DNA of 62,319 bases, from positions 1 through 62,319 of the forward strand of contig CANQXS010000015.1 in the NCBI GenBank assembly GCA_947627875.1, written 5' to 3'. The notes under the pieces are model-generated. The model was not told where the DNA came from. It was given only the letters and a program-made list of their open reading frames with translations, and searched no databases. This DNA comes from an uncultured Clostridia bacterium. GTDB lineage: Bacteria > Bacillota > Clostridia > Oscillospirales > Ruminococcaceae. Positions 18,795 through 26,835 of the stretch are shown one piece after another; the stretch's first letter is position 1; each line of letters opens with the position of its first letter. Both the position numbers and the translations under genes were made by a program.

Positions 18795-18830
18795 AAACCC
18801 CGCATGTTTTCGCATACGGGGTTTCTTGTT
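18795..18830. terminator. Bidirectional terminator between convergent genes
   Basis: Arms AAACCCCG (18795-18802) and CGGGGTTT (18817-18824), with T-rich tails on both strands. It separates the CmpB pair from aspartokinase. Confidence 0.85.
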
Positions 18831-18838
18831 ATCGGTTA

Positions 18839-20170
18839 TCAGAGCCGCTGAGTCACGAATATGTCGTAGACCGCCTTTATCGAGGTCTCGAAGTCCTCGT
18901 TAGTAACGCCTACGATAACGTTTAACTCGCTCGAGCCCTGGTCTATCATCTTTACGTTTACCTTTGCGTGGGCGAGCGCCGCGAATATCCTCGCCGCGGT
19001 GCCTCGCTGCGATTTCATTCCTCTGCCCACTACCGCGAGCAGGGCAACGTCGCGGTCAATTTCTATCCTGTCGGGCGAGACGGCCGCCTTTAATGCGCCG
19101 ATTATGCCGCTCTCCTTGGCTTCAAACTCGTCCTTGTGGACGATAATGCTCATAGTATCTATACCCGAGGGCATATGCTCGAACGACACGCCGTTGTCTT
19201 CAAAAGCCTCAAGGACCCTTCTGCCGAAGCCGAGCTCGGAGTTCATCATATCCTTTTCAATAGTGACCGTGACGAATCCGCGCCTGCCCGCTATTCCCGT
19301 AACAACATAAGGGCTCGTGTCGTCGGGCGCGCTCTCAACTATCATCGTTCCCTCGTCCTCGGGGCGGTTGGTGTTCTTTATGTTTATCGGAATGCCCGCC
19401 TGCCTTACGGGGAAGATAGCGTCTTCGTGGAGCACTCCCGCGCCCATATAGGCGAGCTCGCGAAGCTCGCGGTAGGTTATTACCCTTATCGCCTCAGGGT
19501 CGGGGACTATCCTCGGGTCGCATACCAAAAATCCCGAAACGTCGGTCCAGTTTTCATAGAGGTCTGCGCCGACTGCCGCGGCGACTATCGAGCCTGTTAT
19601 GTCCGACCCGCCGCGCGAGAAGGTTTTAACGGTGTCGTTGGGCATCGAGCCGTAGAATCCCGGAATTACCGCGTTGCCGGTATGAGCGAGCCTTTCGCGG
19701 ACCGCCGTGCAGGTCTCCTTTAATTTTAGCTTGCCGTCCTCGCCGAAGAATATAACGTCGGCGGCGTCGACAAAGCTGAATCCGAGGTATTCCGCAAGGA
19801 TAATGCCGTTGAGGTATTCGCCCCTCGAGGCGGCGTAGTCGCGCCCCGCGCGCGCCATAAAGCTCATTCTTATCGTAGAGAATTCGCGCATCATTCTGCC
19901 CTCGAGGTTTAATCCGAGACCGTGTATTATATCTATGTATCTCGTAACGATAGCCTCGAACATCTCCGAGAAGTCGGCTCCGCGGGCTGCCGCGTCGTAG
20001 CAGGTATAGAGCATATCCGTGACCTTGGTGTCCTTTGAATTGCGCTTTCCGGGCGCCGAGGGAACCACGTAGTGCCTGCTTTCGTCGGCTTTTATTATAT
20101 TTGCGACCTTTATAAACTGATTTGCGTCGGCGAGCGAGCTCCCGCCGAATTTCACTACCTTCGTATGCAC
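18839..20170 (-). CDS. Aspartate kinase
   Basis: 443 residues. Catalyses ATP-dependent phosphorylation of aspartate, first step toward lysine, threonine and methionine. The N-terminal kinase domain carries KFGGSSLAD and the later FSRGGSDITGSIVAAAVGAD, and the C-terminus has two ACT domains (VTVTIEKDMMNSELGF and VALLAVVGRGMKSQRGTAARI) for end-product control. The start codon is GTG at 20170 with AAAAGGAG before it. It is a single gene with its own promoter; no lysine riboswitch is seen in the short leader. Confidence 0.93.
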   Translation of the reverse strand: MHTKVVKFGGSSLADANQFIKVANIIKADESRHYVVPSAPGKRNSKDTKVTDMLYTCYDAAARGADFSEMFEAIVTRYIDIIHGLGLNLEGRMMREFSTIRMSFMARAGRDYAASRGEYLNGIILAEYLGFSFVDAADVIFFGEDGKLKLKETCTAVRERLAHTGNAVIPGFYGSMPNDTVKTFSRGGSDITGSIVAAAVGADLYENWTDVSGFLVCDPRIVPDPEAIRVITYRELRELAYMGAGVLHEDAIFPVRQAGIPINIKNTNRPEDEGTMIVESAPDDTSPYVVTGIAGRRGFVTVTIEKDMMNSELGFGRRVLEAFEDNGVSFEHMPSGIDTMSIIVHKDEFEAKESGIIGALKAAVSPDRIEIDRDVALLAVVGRGMKSQRGTAARIFAALAHAKVNVKMIDQGSSELNVIVGVTNEDFETSIKAVYDIFVTQRL

Positions 20171-20200
20171 TGCAAAGTCTCCTTTTATGAGTCTTAGTAC

Positions 20201-20229
20201 ATTATATTATCAACGCGGGTTTACGTCAA
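20201..20229 (-). promoter_or_regulatory. Sigma-A promoter of aspartate kinase
   Basis: Minus-strand TTGACG (20229-20224), 17 bp, TATAAT (20206-20201), 30 bp before the GTG start. Confidence 0.8.
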
Positions 20230-20314
20230 CCCCATATAATAACGAAATATTTCGGCGGACGCGGGTGTATTCTTGTGAAAAACGCTTGTGTTTGCCCGAA
20301 GAACACACAAAAGC

Positions 20315-20347
20315 AAAAGGCGGAGCACCGTTCTGCCTCGCCTTTTA
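20315..20347 (-). terminator. Terminator-like hairpin after the coaD operon
   Basis: Arms AAAAGGCG and CGCCTTTT around a partly paired loop, just past the stop of the 152-residue gene. Confidence 0.6.
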
Positions 20348-20352
20348 CGGAG

Positions 20353-20811
20353 TTACTTTGCGTTTTCTGCCGCCTTGACCGCGTTCTGCATCGAGTGGAC
20401 CTCGTTGAGCGCCTTCTGGAGCGCCTTTTCCGACTGCCCGAGGGTATCCTCAAGTTTTTCGGTCATCGCCTTTCTTATGCTCTGGTCCATCGCCTTTGCC
20501 TGAGCGGTAAGGTCGTTTGCCGCCTCCTGAGCCCTTATGACTATCTCGCTCTCTGAGACGAGCTTTTTGGCTCTTTCCTCTGCCTGCTTTATTATTTCCT
20601 CCGCCTGTGAGTTTGCGTCGGTGAGGATCTCCGAGCGGTCGGCGACCATTTCTTTCGCGCGCTTTATCTCAGTCGGGAGATTATAGCGGATATTGTCGAT
20701 ATATTCGCGGAGCTTTTCGGTATCGACAAGGCTCTTTTTGTTTGAAAACGGGACGGTCACAGCCTTATCGAGCAGGTCGTCCATCATCTCCAGAATTTCG
20801 TCAATAGTCAT
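20353..20811 (-). CDS. Coiled-coil protein of the coaD locus
   Basis: 152 residues, almost entirely predicted helix and coiled coil (AEEIIKQAEERAKKLVSESE), resembling the stalk region of ATP synthase subunit b but without a membrane anchor. The N-terminus (MTIDEILEMMDDLLDKAV) is conserved-looking. Genes of this kind are commonly found just after coaD in clostridia; function is unknown. It lies 25 bp downstream of coaD in the same transcript. Confidence 0.7.
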   Translation of the reverse strand: MTIDEILEMMDDLLDKAVTVPFSNKKSLVDTEKLREYIDNIRYNLPTEIKRAKEMVADRSEILTDANSQAEEIIKQAEERAKKLVSESEIVIRAQEAANDLTAQAKAMDQSIRKAMTEKLEDTLGQSEKALQKALNEVHSMQNAVKAAENAK

Positions 20812-20836
20812 TTTTCTTACCTCGATTCCGATATTT

Positions 20837-21334
20837 TTATTTATCCGACGGCTTTAAAAGCCGCTCTTTTATTCTTCCGGCTATCTCGGGGGGAACGAAG
20901 CTTGAAATGTCTCCTCCGAATGAGGCGACCTGCCTTACAACGCTCGAGCTGAGATACATATTTTCCGAGCTTGTGACCAAAAATACGGTCTCGGCGTCGG
21001 GATAGAGCTTTTTGTTAATAAGCGCCATCTGAAATTCATATTCAAAGTCGGTCATAGCGCGCAGGCCCTTTACTATCGCGCAGGCGCCCTTTTCTCTGAC
21101 GTAATCCGCCAAAAGCCCGTCGAGCCGCTCGACCGAAACGTTCGGAAGGTCTTTTATGACCTCGCGTATCATATCCATACGCTCCTCGGCGGTGAAGCAG
21201 GGGGTCTTGTCGGCGTTGACCGAAACAAGGACTATGACCCTGTCGAAGAGCTTTGAAGCCCTCGTCATTATATCGAGATGCCCGAGTGTTACCGGGTCGA
21301 AGCTGCCGGGGCAGATTGCAAGTCTTTCTTTCAT
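20837..21334 (-). CDS. coaD: Phosphopantetheine adenylyltransferase
   Basis: 165 residues. Fourth step of coenzyme A synthesis, joining AMP to 4'-phosphopantetheine. It has the nucleotidyltransferase motif CPGSFDPVTLGHLDI with the HxGH-like TLGH, the substrate loop KGLRAMTDFEYEFQMALIN, and SSENMYLSSSVVRQVA. The ATG directly follows the rsmD stop, so the two are coupled, an arrangement common in Firmicutes. Confidence 0.96.
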   Translation of the reverse strand: MKERLAICPGSFDPVTLGHLDIMTRASKLFDRVIVLVSVNADKTPCFTAEERMDMIREVIKDLPNVSVERLDGLLADYVREKGACAIVKGLRAMTDFEYEFQMALINKKLYPDAETVFLVTSSENMYLSSSVVRQVASFGGDISSFVPPEIAGRIKERLLKPSDK

Positions 21335-21877
21335 TCAGTTCTCCTCAACGGTATATGTCGTCATCGCCACGGTCTTGCCGTAGCCGTATTCGCGCTTTTT
21401 AACAAGCCTGCCGACTCTTTCGGGGAGCTTCAGCCCCGCCTCGTGCTCGCAGATGACCGTTCCGCCCGAAGCCATTCTGCTCTCAAGCAGCGGCAGGGCT
21501 TCTTCTATCAGCCCGTTGGAATAGGGCGGGTCGAGCAGGGCGATGTCGATCTCGGGGCAGCTTCTCAAAAAATCGACTGCGCCGATGTTAAGTATCCGCG
21601 AGCGGTCGGAAAATCCGCAGGACTCTACGTTTTCGCGCACCATATTTACGGAATTTCTGCTCTTATCTACGAAAATGCAGCTCTTTGCGCCTCGGCTCAG
21701 CGCCTCTATTCCGAGCTGCCCGCTCCCCGCGAAGAGATCGAGCACCCGCGCCTCGGGCAGGTCGAACTGTATTATCGAAAACATAGCTTCTTTGACCTTC
21801 TCCGAGGTAGGTCTTACGTCCTGCCCCTCGAGGGTCTTAAGGCGCTTTCCTCGCGCCGTGCCTGTTATTACTCTCAT
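21335..21877 (-). CDS. rsmD: 16S rRNA (guanine-966-N2)-methyltransferase
   Basis: 180 residues. SAM-binding motif VLDLFAGSGQLGIEALSRGA and the catalytic DPPY (ALLDPPYSNG) define RsmD. The start MRVITGTARGKRLKTLEG is typical of the family. It lies 100 bp after uvrC and is immediately followed by coaD. Confidence 0.95.
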   Translation of the reverse strand: MRVITGTARGKRLKTLEGQDVRPTSEKVKEAMFSIIQFDLPEARVLDLFAGSGQLGIEALSRGAKSCIFVDKSRNSVNMVRENVESCGFSDRSRILNIGAVDFLRSCPEIDIALLDPPYSNGLIEEALPLLESRMASGGTVICEHEAGLKLPERVGRLVKKREYGYGKTVAMTTYTVEEN

Positions 21878-21977
21878 AATTTCGCTCCGAATCCCAAAAT
21901 CTCATTTATTATCCGAAATCCGACAACTATTATACTTGATTTTTCCTCGGTTGTCTATAGCCAAAGCAAAAAATATG

Positions 21978-23828
21978 TCATTTTATCTGCGAAATAAACG
22001 ACCCGATGACTTCGTTCGCCTTTTCGGGGCTTATTTTCATCACTCTTGCTATGTCCTCGGCTGAGGCTTCGCGGAGCGCCTGCTTTGTTCTGAACGCCGT
22101 AAAGAGCGCCTGCGCCTTCTTTTCACCGATTCCGGATATCTTGGTGAGCTCGCTCTCGAAGGTTTTCGCCGAATGGCGCTTCGACTGATAGGTTATGGTA
22201 TATCTGTGAACCTCGTCCTGGAGGCGAGTGAGCATATTGAATACGGCGCGGTTCTTTGAGATCACTATTTCGCCGCCGTCCGGCGATACGACCGCGCGGG
22301 TGCGGTGGCGGTCGTCTTTCACAAGACCGTATACCGGCGCCTCAACGCCCATCTCCTTGAGCATAGGCGCGACCGCCGCGACATGACCCTTGCCGCCGTC
22401 CAAAAAGACGAGGTCAGGCATCGTAGAGAAGCCGGTGTCGCTGCATTCGGGGTCGAAGTAGTTTTCAAACCTGCGGCGGAGGACCTCCTGCATGCAGGCG
22501 TAGTCGTTCTGCTCATAGACGGTTTTTATCGCAAACTTTTTGTAGTATCTCTTTGCGGGGCGCCCGTTGTCGAGCACCACCATTCCGCCGACCATATCTG
22601 CCGAGGAGAGGTTAGAGATGTCATAGCATTCGATATAAAGCGGCGGCTTCGGCAGCCCGAGGAGCTTTCCGAGCTCCTCAAGAGTAGCTATCTCCTTGCC
22701 GCTCCTGCCGACAGAGAGCGAGAGCTTTTCGGCGGCGTTTGACTTCGCGAGCCTCGCAAGCGCGAGCATTTCGCCCCGCTTCGGGACGAGGATATGAACG
22801 GCATGCCCCGATTTTTCGCGGAAGTAGCGCTCTATTACCTCGGCGCTCTCGATTTCGGCGTCGAGATAGATGTCCTTGGGGATCTTCGCGCCGTAGTCGT
22901 AATACTGGGTCAGGAAGGTCTCGCGGGTGTCGGAGTCGTCCTCGGTCTCGCCCAGCAAAAAGTCCGACTTATCGGTGAGCTTGCCATCTCGGTATACGAG
23001 CACCGAGATACAGCCGGTGCTGCCGTTTCGCGCAAGGGCTATAACGTCGCAGTCGGGAAGGTTTTTTTCAAAGACCTTCTGGGTCTCGGCGGCGCGGCTT
23101 ACGGCGCTTATCCTGTCGCGGAGCATCGCCGCCTTTTCAAAGTCGAGATTCTCGGCTGCCTCGTTCATCTGGGCGGTCATCTCCTCGACCGAGGCGGTGC
23201 TGCCGGATTTTATATACTCCACGGCTTCGTCGATGATGGCGCGGTAATCCTCCTTCGAGAAGCAGCCGCGGCAGAGCCCGATGCAGCGCTTTATCTGGTA
23301 ATTGAGGCAGGGGCGCTCCTTCCCGAAATCGCGCGGGAATACCCTTCGGCAGGTCGGGAGCATAAACACGCGGTTGACCTCCTCGACGGTCTGCTTCGAG
23401 GTGAAGCTCGAGGTATACGGACCGATAAAGGTGCCGCTGCCCTTTTTCTGCATTTCGCGGGTTATGCGGGGGAAGTCCTCGTCGGATATCTTGATGTAGG
23501 AATAGCCCTTGTCGTCCTTAAGGAGGATATTGTATTTGGGCTTGTGCTGCTTTATCAGTGAGCTTTCGAGGACGAGAGCCTCGTATTCCGAGTCGGTAAC
23601 GATAAAATCGTAGTCGTAGACGTTTGAGACCATCCTTGCGACCTTCGGGAGGTGCTCGCTGTCGCGGAAATAGGAGGACACGCGGTTATGGAGGTTTTTC
23701 GCCTTGCCGATATAGATTATCGTGCCTGATTTATTGCGCATAATATAGCACCCCGGCAGATGCGAGAGCTTTTGGGTCTTCTCGCGGAGAAACGGCAGGC
23801 GGGGGTTATCTTCAAGCGTTACGCGCAT
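21978..23828 (-). CDS. uvrC: UvrABC excinuclease subunit C
   Basis: 616 residues. Makes both incisions flanking damaged DNA with UvrA/UvrB. The order is: N-terminal GIY-YIG nuclease (GCYIMRNKSGTIIYIGKAKN), a UVR motif (MNEAAENLDFEKAAMLRD) that binds UvrB, the C-terminal RNase H-like nuclease (IECYDISNLSSADMVGGMVV), and helix-hairpin-helix motifs (LTKISGIGEKKAQALF). Length is full. A cloverleaf-type repeat lies 42 bp upstream of its start. Confidence 0.97.
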   Translation of the reverse strand: MRVTLEDNPRLPFLREKTQKLSHLPGCYIMRNKSGTIIYIGKAKNLHNRVSSYFRDSEHLPKVARMVSNVYDYDFIVTDSEYEALVLESSLIKQHKPKYNILLKDDKGYSYIKISDEDFPRITREMQKKGSGTFIGPYTSSFTSKQTVEEVNRVFMLPTCRRVFPRDFGKERPCLNYQIKRCIGLCRGCFSKEDYRAIIDEAVEYIKSGSTASVEEMTAQMNEAAENLDFEKAAMLRDRISAVSRAAETQKVFEKNLPDCDVIALARNGSTGCISVLVYRDGKLTDKSDFLLGETEDDSDTRETFLTQYYDYGAKIPKDIYLDAEIESAEVIERYFREKSGHAVHILVPKRGEMLALARLAKSNAAEKLSLSVGRSGKEIATLEELGKLLGLPKPPLYIECYDISNLSSADMVGGMVVLDNGRPAKRYYKKFAIKTVYEQNDYACMQEVLRRRFENYFDPECSDTGFSTMPDLVFLDGGKGHVAAVAPMLKEMGVEAPVYGLVKDDRHRTRAVVSPDGGEIVISKNRAVFNMLTRLQDEVHRYTITYQSKRHSAKTFESELTKISGIGEKKAQALFTAFRTKQALREASAEDIARVMKISPEKANEVIGSFISQIK

Positions 23829-23870
23829 AGTGCTCCTCCTTTCGCGGGTATCCTTCTTCGGCGCGCTCGG

Positions 23871-23967
23871 GGGGATTTCGCTCCAAACCGCCTGCGGCGG
23901 TTTGCCCTGCGCGGACTAAAGTCCGCGCGGGGGAGAAAGCGGCGGAGCCGCTTTCGGCGAAATCCCC
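23871..23967. repeat. Cloverleaf-type intergenic element A
   Basis: 97 bp. An 11-bp outer stem (23871-23881 with 23957-23967; GGGGATTTCGC) encloses three perfect 8-bp hairpins: 23885-23892/23896-23903 (loop TGC), 23909-23916/23921-23928 (loop TAAA) and 23936-23943/23947-23954 (loop GGA). It starts 10 bp past the ppi stop and ends 42 bp before the uvrC start. The same plan recurs at 47694 and 50852. Confidence 0.85.
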
Positions 23968-23977
23968 GCGGCTTCGC

Positions 23978-24448
23978 TTATTCTACCGTTATGCTCTTTA
24001 TCTTCTGCTCTTTCAGCGGCTTGTCGTTGTAATCGGTCTTGCAGGAGGCTATCTCGTCGACGACCTCTATTCCTTCAACAACCTTTCCGAACGCCGCATA
24101 CTGCCCGTCAAGGTGAGGGGCGTCGCGGTGCATGATGAAGAACTGCGAAGAGGCGGAGTCGGGGTCCTGAGAGCGCGCCATCGAAATGACGCCGCGGGTG
24201 TGCTTAAGGTCGTTCTTAACGCCGTTCGCGCGGAATTCTCCCTTTATTCTTTCCTTTGAACCGCCGAAGCCGGTCCCCTGAGGGTCTCCGCCCTGGATCA
24301 TAAAGCCCTCTATTACGCGGTGGAAGATCAGCCCGTCGTAAAAGTGCTCCGAAACGAGCTTTTCAAAGTTTGCGACCGTTATCGGCGCGCATTCGGGATA
24401 AAGCTCGAGCTTCATTTTGTGTCCGTTCTGCATTTCGATCACTACCAT
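23978..24448 (-). CDS. Cyclophilin-type peptidyl-prolyl isomerase
   Basis: 156 residues, cytoplasmic (no signal peptide). It has catalytic and binding motifs FHRVIEGFMIQGGDPQGTG, SMARSQDPDSASSQFFIM and LDGQYAAFGKV of the cyclophilin fold. It accelerates proline isomerisation during folding. It starts 15 bp after the lipoprotein gene upstream, so they are probably cotranscribed. Confidence 0.94.
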   Translation of the reverse strand: MVVIEMQNGHKMKLELYPECAPITVANFEKLVSEHFYDGLIFHRVIEGFMIQGGDPQGTGFGGSKERIKGEFRANGVKNDLKHTRGVISMARSQDPDSASSQFFIMHRDAPHLDGQYAAFGKVVEGIEVVDEIASCKTDYNDKPLKEQKIKSITVE

Positions 24449-24463
24449 AGTTTTTTCTCCTTT

Positions 24464-25264
24464 TCAGTAATTCATATATTCCTCGGCGTCGACCTCGGTA
24501 AATCCCTCGGGTATCGGGAATTCCGGCGAGCCGGACGCGACTTCTATCGTGTCAAAGGTGTAAAGAGTAAAGCTGCCGCCGTCGAAGCGGTCCGAAACCT
24601 TTACCGTTCCGTCGCTCTCGAATTTCCAGGTCGAGGTGAGCCCTAAGCCCTCTACCGAGTATTCCTCGGTAAGAACGCCGTCCTCCTCGGAGCTTGATAT
24701 AAGCCTGTAGAGCGACATATCATAGCCGAACTCCGGCTCGGACGAATCGCCTGCTTCCTCGGCGGGGAAGCTGTAATATATTTCCGCCTCGAGGTCGACG
24801 TATGTAACGGTGCCGTCCTTTATCAAGGCTTTATAGTCGTCGCTGATGTAGATTTTTTCGCTGCCGTTGATGAAGTATTCCCACTGCGTGCTGAACATGT
24901 TCTCTCCGTCGATGGAGCTTATTTCAAGATATACCGCGTGAACGCTGTCGGAGTTGAGAAGCTTAAGATACTCCATCGCCCTGGTGTCGAGGCTGTCTTC
25001 GACCTGCTCGGGGGCGTATTCGCCGGAGGCGGTCTCTGAGGCGGGGAGCTCTTCTGCGGTTGTTGCCGCCTCGGTCGGAGCGTCGGTCTCGTCGGCGGGA
25101 GCCTCGGAAGGAGCGGTATCCGCTTCGGATTGGGTGAGCGGGGCGACGGTGTTATCCGGAATGTTCGGGTCGTGGGCGACGGGTTCTTTTCCGCAGCCCG
25201 ACGCCGATATCACTGCGGCAGCAAAAGCCGCGGCAAAAATAAATTTCAAAAGCCTGTATTTCAT
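24464..25264 (-). CDS. Hypothetical lipoprotein
   Basis: 266 residues. It has a signal peptide and lipobox (AVISASGCGK), an acidic Thr/Ala/Pro linker of about residues 30-85, then a strand-rich domain (MEYLKLLNSDSVHAVYLEIS, YISDDYKALIKDGTVTYVDL) that resembles LolA/LppX-like lipoprotein folds in pattern only. Family not recognised. It is cotranscribed with the cyclophilin gene. Confidence 0.7.
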   Translation of the reverse strand: MKYRLLKFIFAAAFAAAVISASGCGKEPVAHDPNIPDNTVAPLTQSEADTAPSEAPADETDAPTEAATTAEELPASETASGEYAPEQVEDSLDTRAMEYLKLLNSDSVHAVYLEISSIDGENMFSTQWEYFINGSEKIYISDDYKALIKDGTVTYVDLEAEIYYSFPAEEAGDSSEPEFGYDMSLYRLISSSEEDGVLTEEYSVEGLGLTSTWKFESDGTVKVSDRFDGGSFTLYTFDTIEVASGSPEFPIPEGFTEVDAEEYMNY

Positions 25265-25408
25265 ATTTCATTTCCTTTCAGAGCGGACAAATGTTCCGCT
25301 TAAAAATATATGATACCACATTCGGCGGAGTTTTTCAAGACGGACGCGCATAAATTCCGCATTTTCCGCAAAAACTACCGCCGAAAAACCTTATTCGGGA
25401 GTGATATT

Positions 25409-26431
25409 ATGTCGGTAAGAATAGGAAGATCCACCGTCGCCATTCAGAGCGGCGTATCGGTGAGCGCCTTTGCGGCGGTAGGAGGCAAAAAAGAGGGCGA
25501 AGGACCCTACGGCTCCTGTTTCGATTATATAGATACAGACGATTATTTCGGGCAGGACAGCTTTGAACACGCCGAAAGCGCGATGCAGGGGCTCGCGCTC
25601 CAGAACGCGCTCGAAAAGCGGGGCGTCGGTCCCGCGGACATCTCGCTTATGCTCGGCGGAGACCTCTTGGACCAGTGCATCGGCACGAGCTTCGGCGTAA
25701 AGGACTTCAAGATCCCGTTTCTGGGGATATACGGCGCCTGCTCGACGGTTTCGGAGGGGCTTGCGCTTGCCGCGCTCCTGACCGACGGCGGAGCCTCGAA
25801 CCGCACCGCCGTTATAACCTCGTCGCATTTCTGCACCGCCGAGCGGCAATACCGCTTTCCGCTTGAATACGGCGGTCAGAGAACGCCGACCTCGCAGTGG
25901 ACCGCGACGGCTTCGGGAGCTTTGATAACCGAGCGCGGCGCACAGCCGCCCTATATCCGCGCCGTAACGATAGGAACGATAGAGGACAAGGGCATCAAGG
26001 ACGCCAACAATATGGGCGCGGCGATGGCTCCCGCGGCGTATTCGACTATATCGCAGTTCTTTGAGGATACAGGGCTGAAACCCTCCGACTTCGACGCGAT
26101 AGTTACCGGCGACCTCGGGAACGTCGGCTCGCGGCTTCTCTGTGAGCTCGCCGAGAGGGACGGCGCAGACCTACGCGGGCGCCACCTCGACTGCGGCAGA
26201 ATGATATTCGACCAAAATTCCCAGGACGTTCACGCGGGCGGGTCGGGCTGCGGCTGCGCGGCTTCGATGCTCTGCGGATATTTCCTCCCCGAAATCAAGG
26301 CGGGAAGGCTTAAAAATATCCTCTTTGCGGCGACGGGGGCGCTTTTAAGCCCTACCTCGAGCCAGCAAGGAATGAGCATACCCGGGATAAGCCACCTTGC
26401 GTGGCTCTCAAACGAAAAAGGAGAGATTTAA
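25409..26431 (+). CDS. spoVAD: Stage V sporulation protein AD
   Basis: 340 residues. Part of the channel that moves dipicolinic acid into the forespore; SpoVAD binds the acid. It is a thiolase-fold relative (SVRIGRSTVAIQSGVSVSAF, GIYGACSTVSEGLALAALL, GGSGCGCAASML). The ATG at 25409 has GGGAG upstream and is favoured over an earlier in-frame start. It is followed directly by spoVAE. It shows that the organism can sporulate or descends from spore formers. Confidence 0.94.
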   Translation: MSVRIGRSTVAIQSGVSVSAFAAVGGKKEGEGPYGSCFDYIDTDDYFGQDSFEHAESAMQGLALQNALEKRGVGPADISLMLGGDLLDQCIGTSFGVKDFKIPFLGIYGACSTVSEGLALAALLTDGGASNRTAVITSSHFCTAERQYRFPLEYGGQRTPTSQWTATASGALITERGAQPPYIRAVTIGTIEDKGIKDANNMGAAMAPAAYSTISQFFEDTGLKPSDFDAIVTGDLGNVGSRLLCELAERDGADLRGRHLDCGRMIFDQNSQDVHAGGSGCGCAASMLCGYFLPEIKAGRLKNILFAATGALLSPTSSQQGMSIPGISHLAWLSNEKGEI

Positions 26432-26432
26432 A

Positions 26433-26789
26433 ATGACGTATTTATGGGCTTTTCTGATAGGCGGAGCTATCTGCGCGATAGGGCAGGTTTTAATCGACTA
26501 CACCAAGCTTACCCCCGCAAGGATACTCGTTAGCTTTGTAGTCGCGGGGGTCATTCTCGGCGGGATAGGCGTTTATGAATATATTTTTGACTTCGCGGGC
26601 GCGGGCGCGAGCGTGCCTCTGACCGGCTTCGGATATAACCTCGCGAAAGGCGTAAAAGAAGCAGTTGACGAAAAGGGCTTTTTGGGGATATTCACCGGCG
26701 GGCTGACTGCCTGCGCCGGCGGGATAGCCGCCGCTCTGACCTTCGGGCTGCTTATGTCGGCGCTCTTCAAGCCGAAGAGCAGGTCTTAA
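26433..26789 (+). CDS. spoVAE: Stage V sporulation protein AE
   Basis: 118 residues with three membrane segments (YLWAFLIGGAICAIGQVLID, ILVSFVVAGVILGGIGVYE and FTGGLTACAGGIAAALTFG). It is membrane partner of SpoVAD in dipicolinate transport. It starts 1 base after the spoVAD stop. The usual third partner spoVAC, normally just upstream of spoVAD, is not in this locus. Confidence 0.93.
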   Translation: MTYLWAFLIGGAICAIGQVLIDYTKLTPARILVSFVVAGVILGGIGVYEYIFDFAGAGASVPLTGFGYNLAKGVKEAVDEKGFLGIFTGGLTACAGGIAAALTFGLLMSALFKPKSRS

Positions 26790-26793
26790 CACA

Positions 26794-26826
26794 AAAAGCG
26801 GGGAGCATATAAGCTTCCCGCTTTTG
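26794..26826. terminator. Terminator between spoVAE and the ABC exporter
   Basis: Arms AAAAGCGGG (26794-26802) and CCCGCTTTT (26817-26825) between convergent genes. Confidence 0.8.
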
Positions 26827-26835
26827 AATTTAAAG

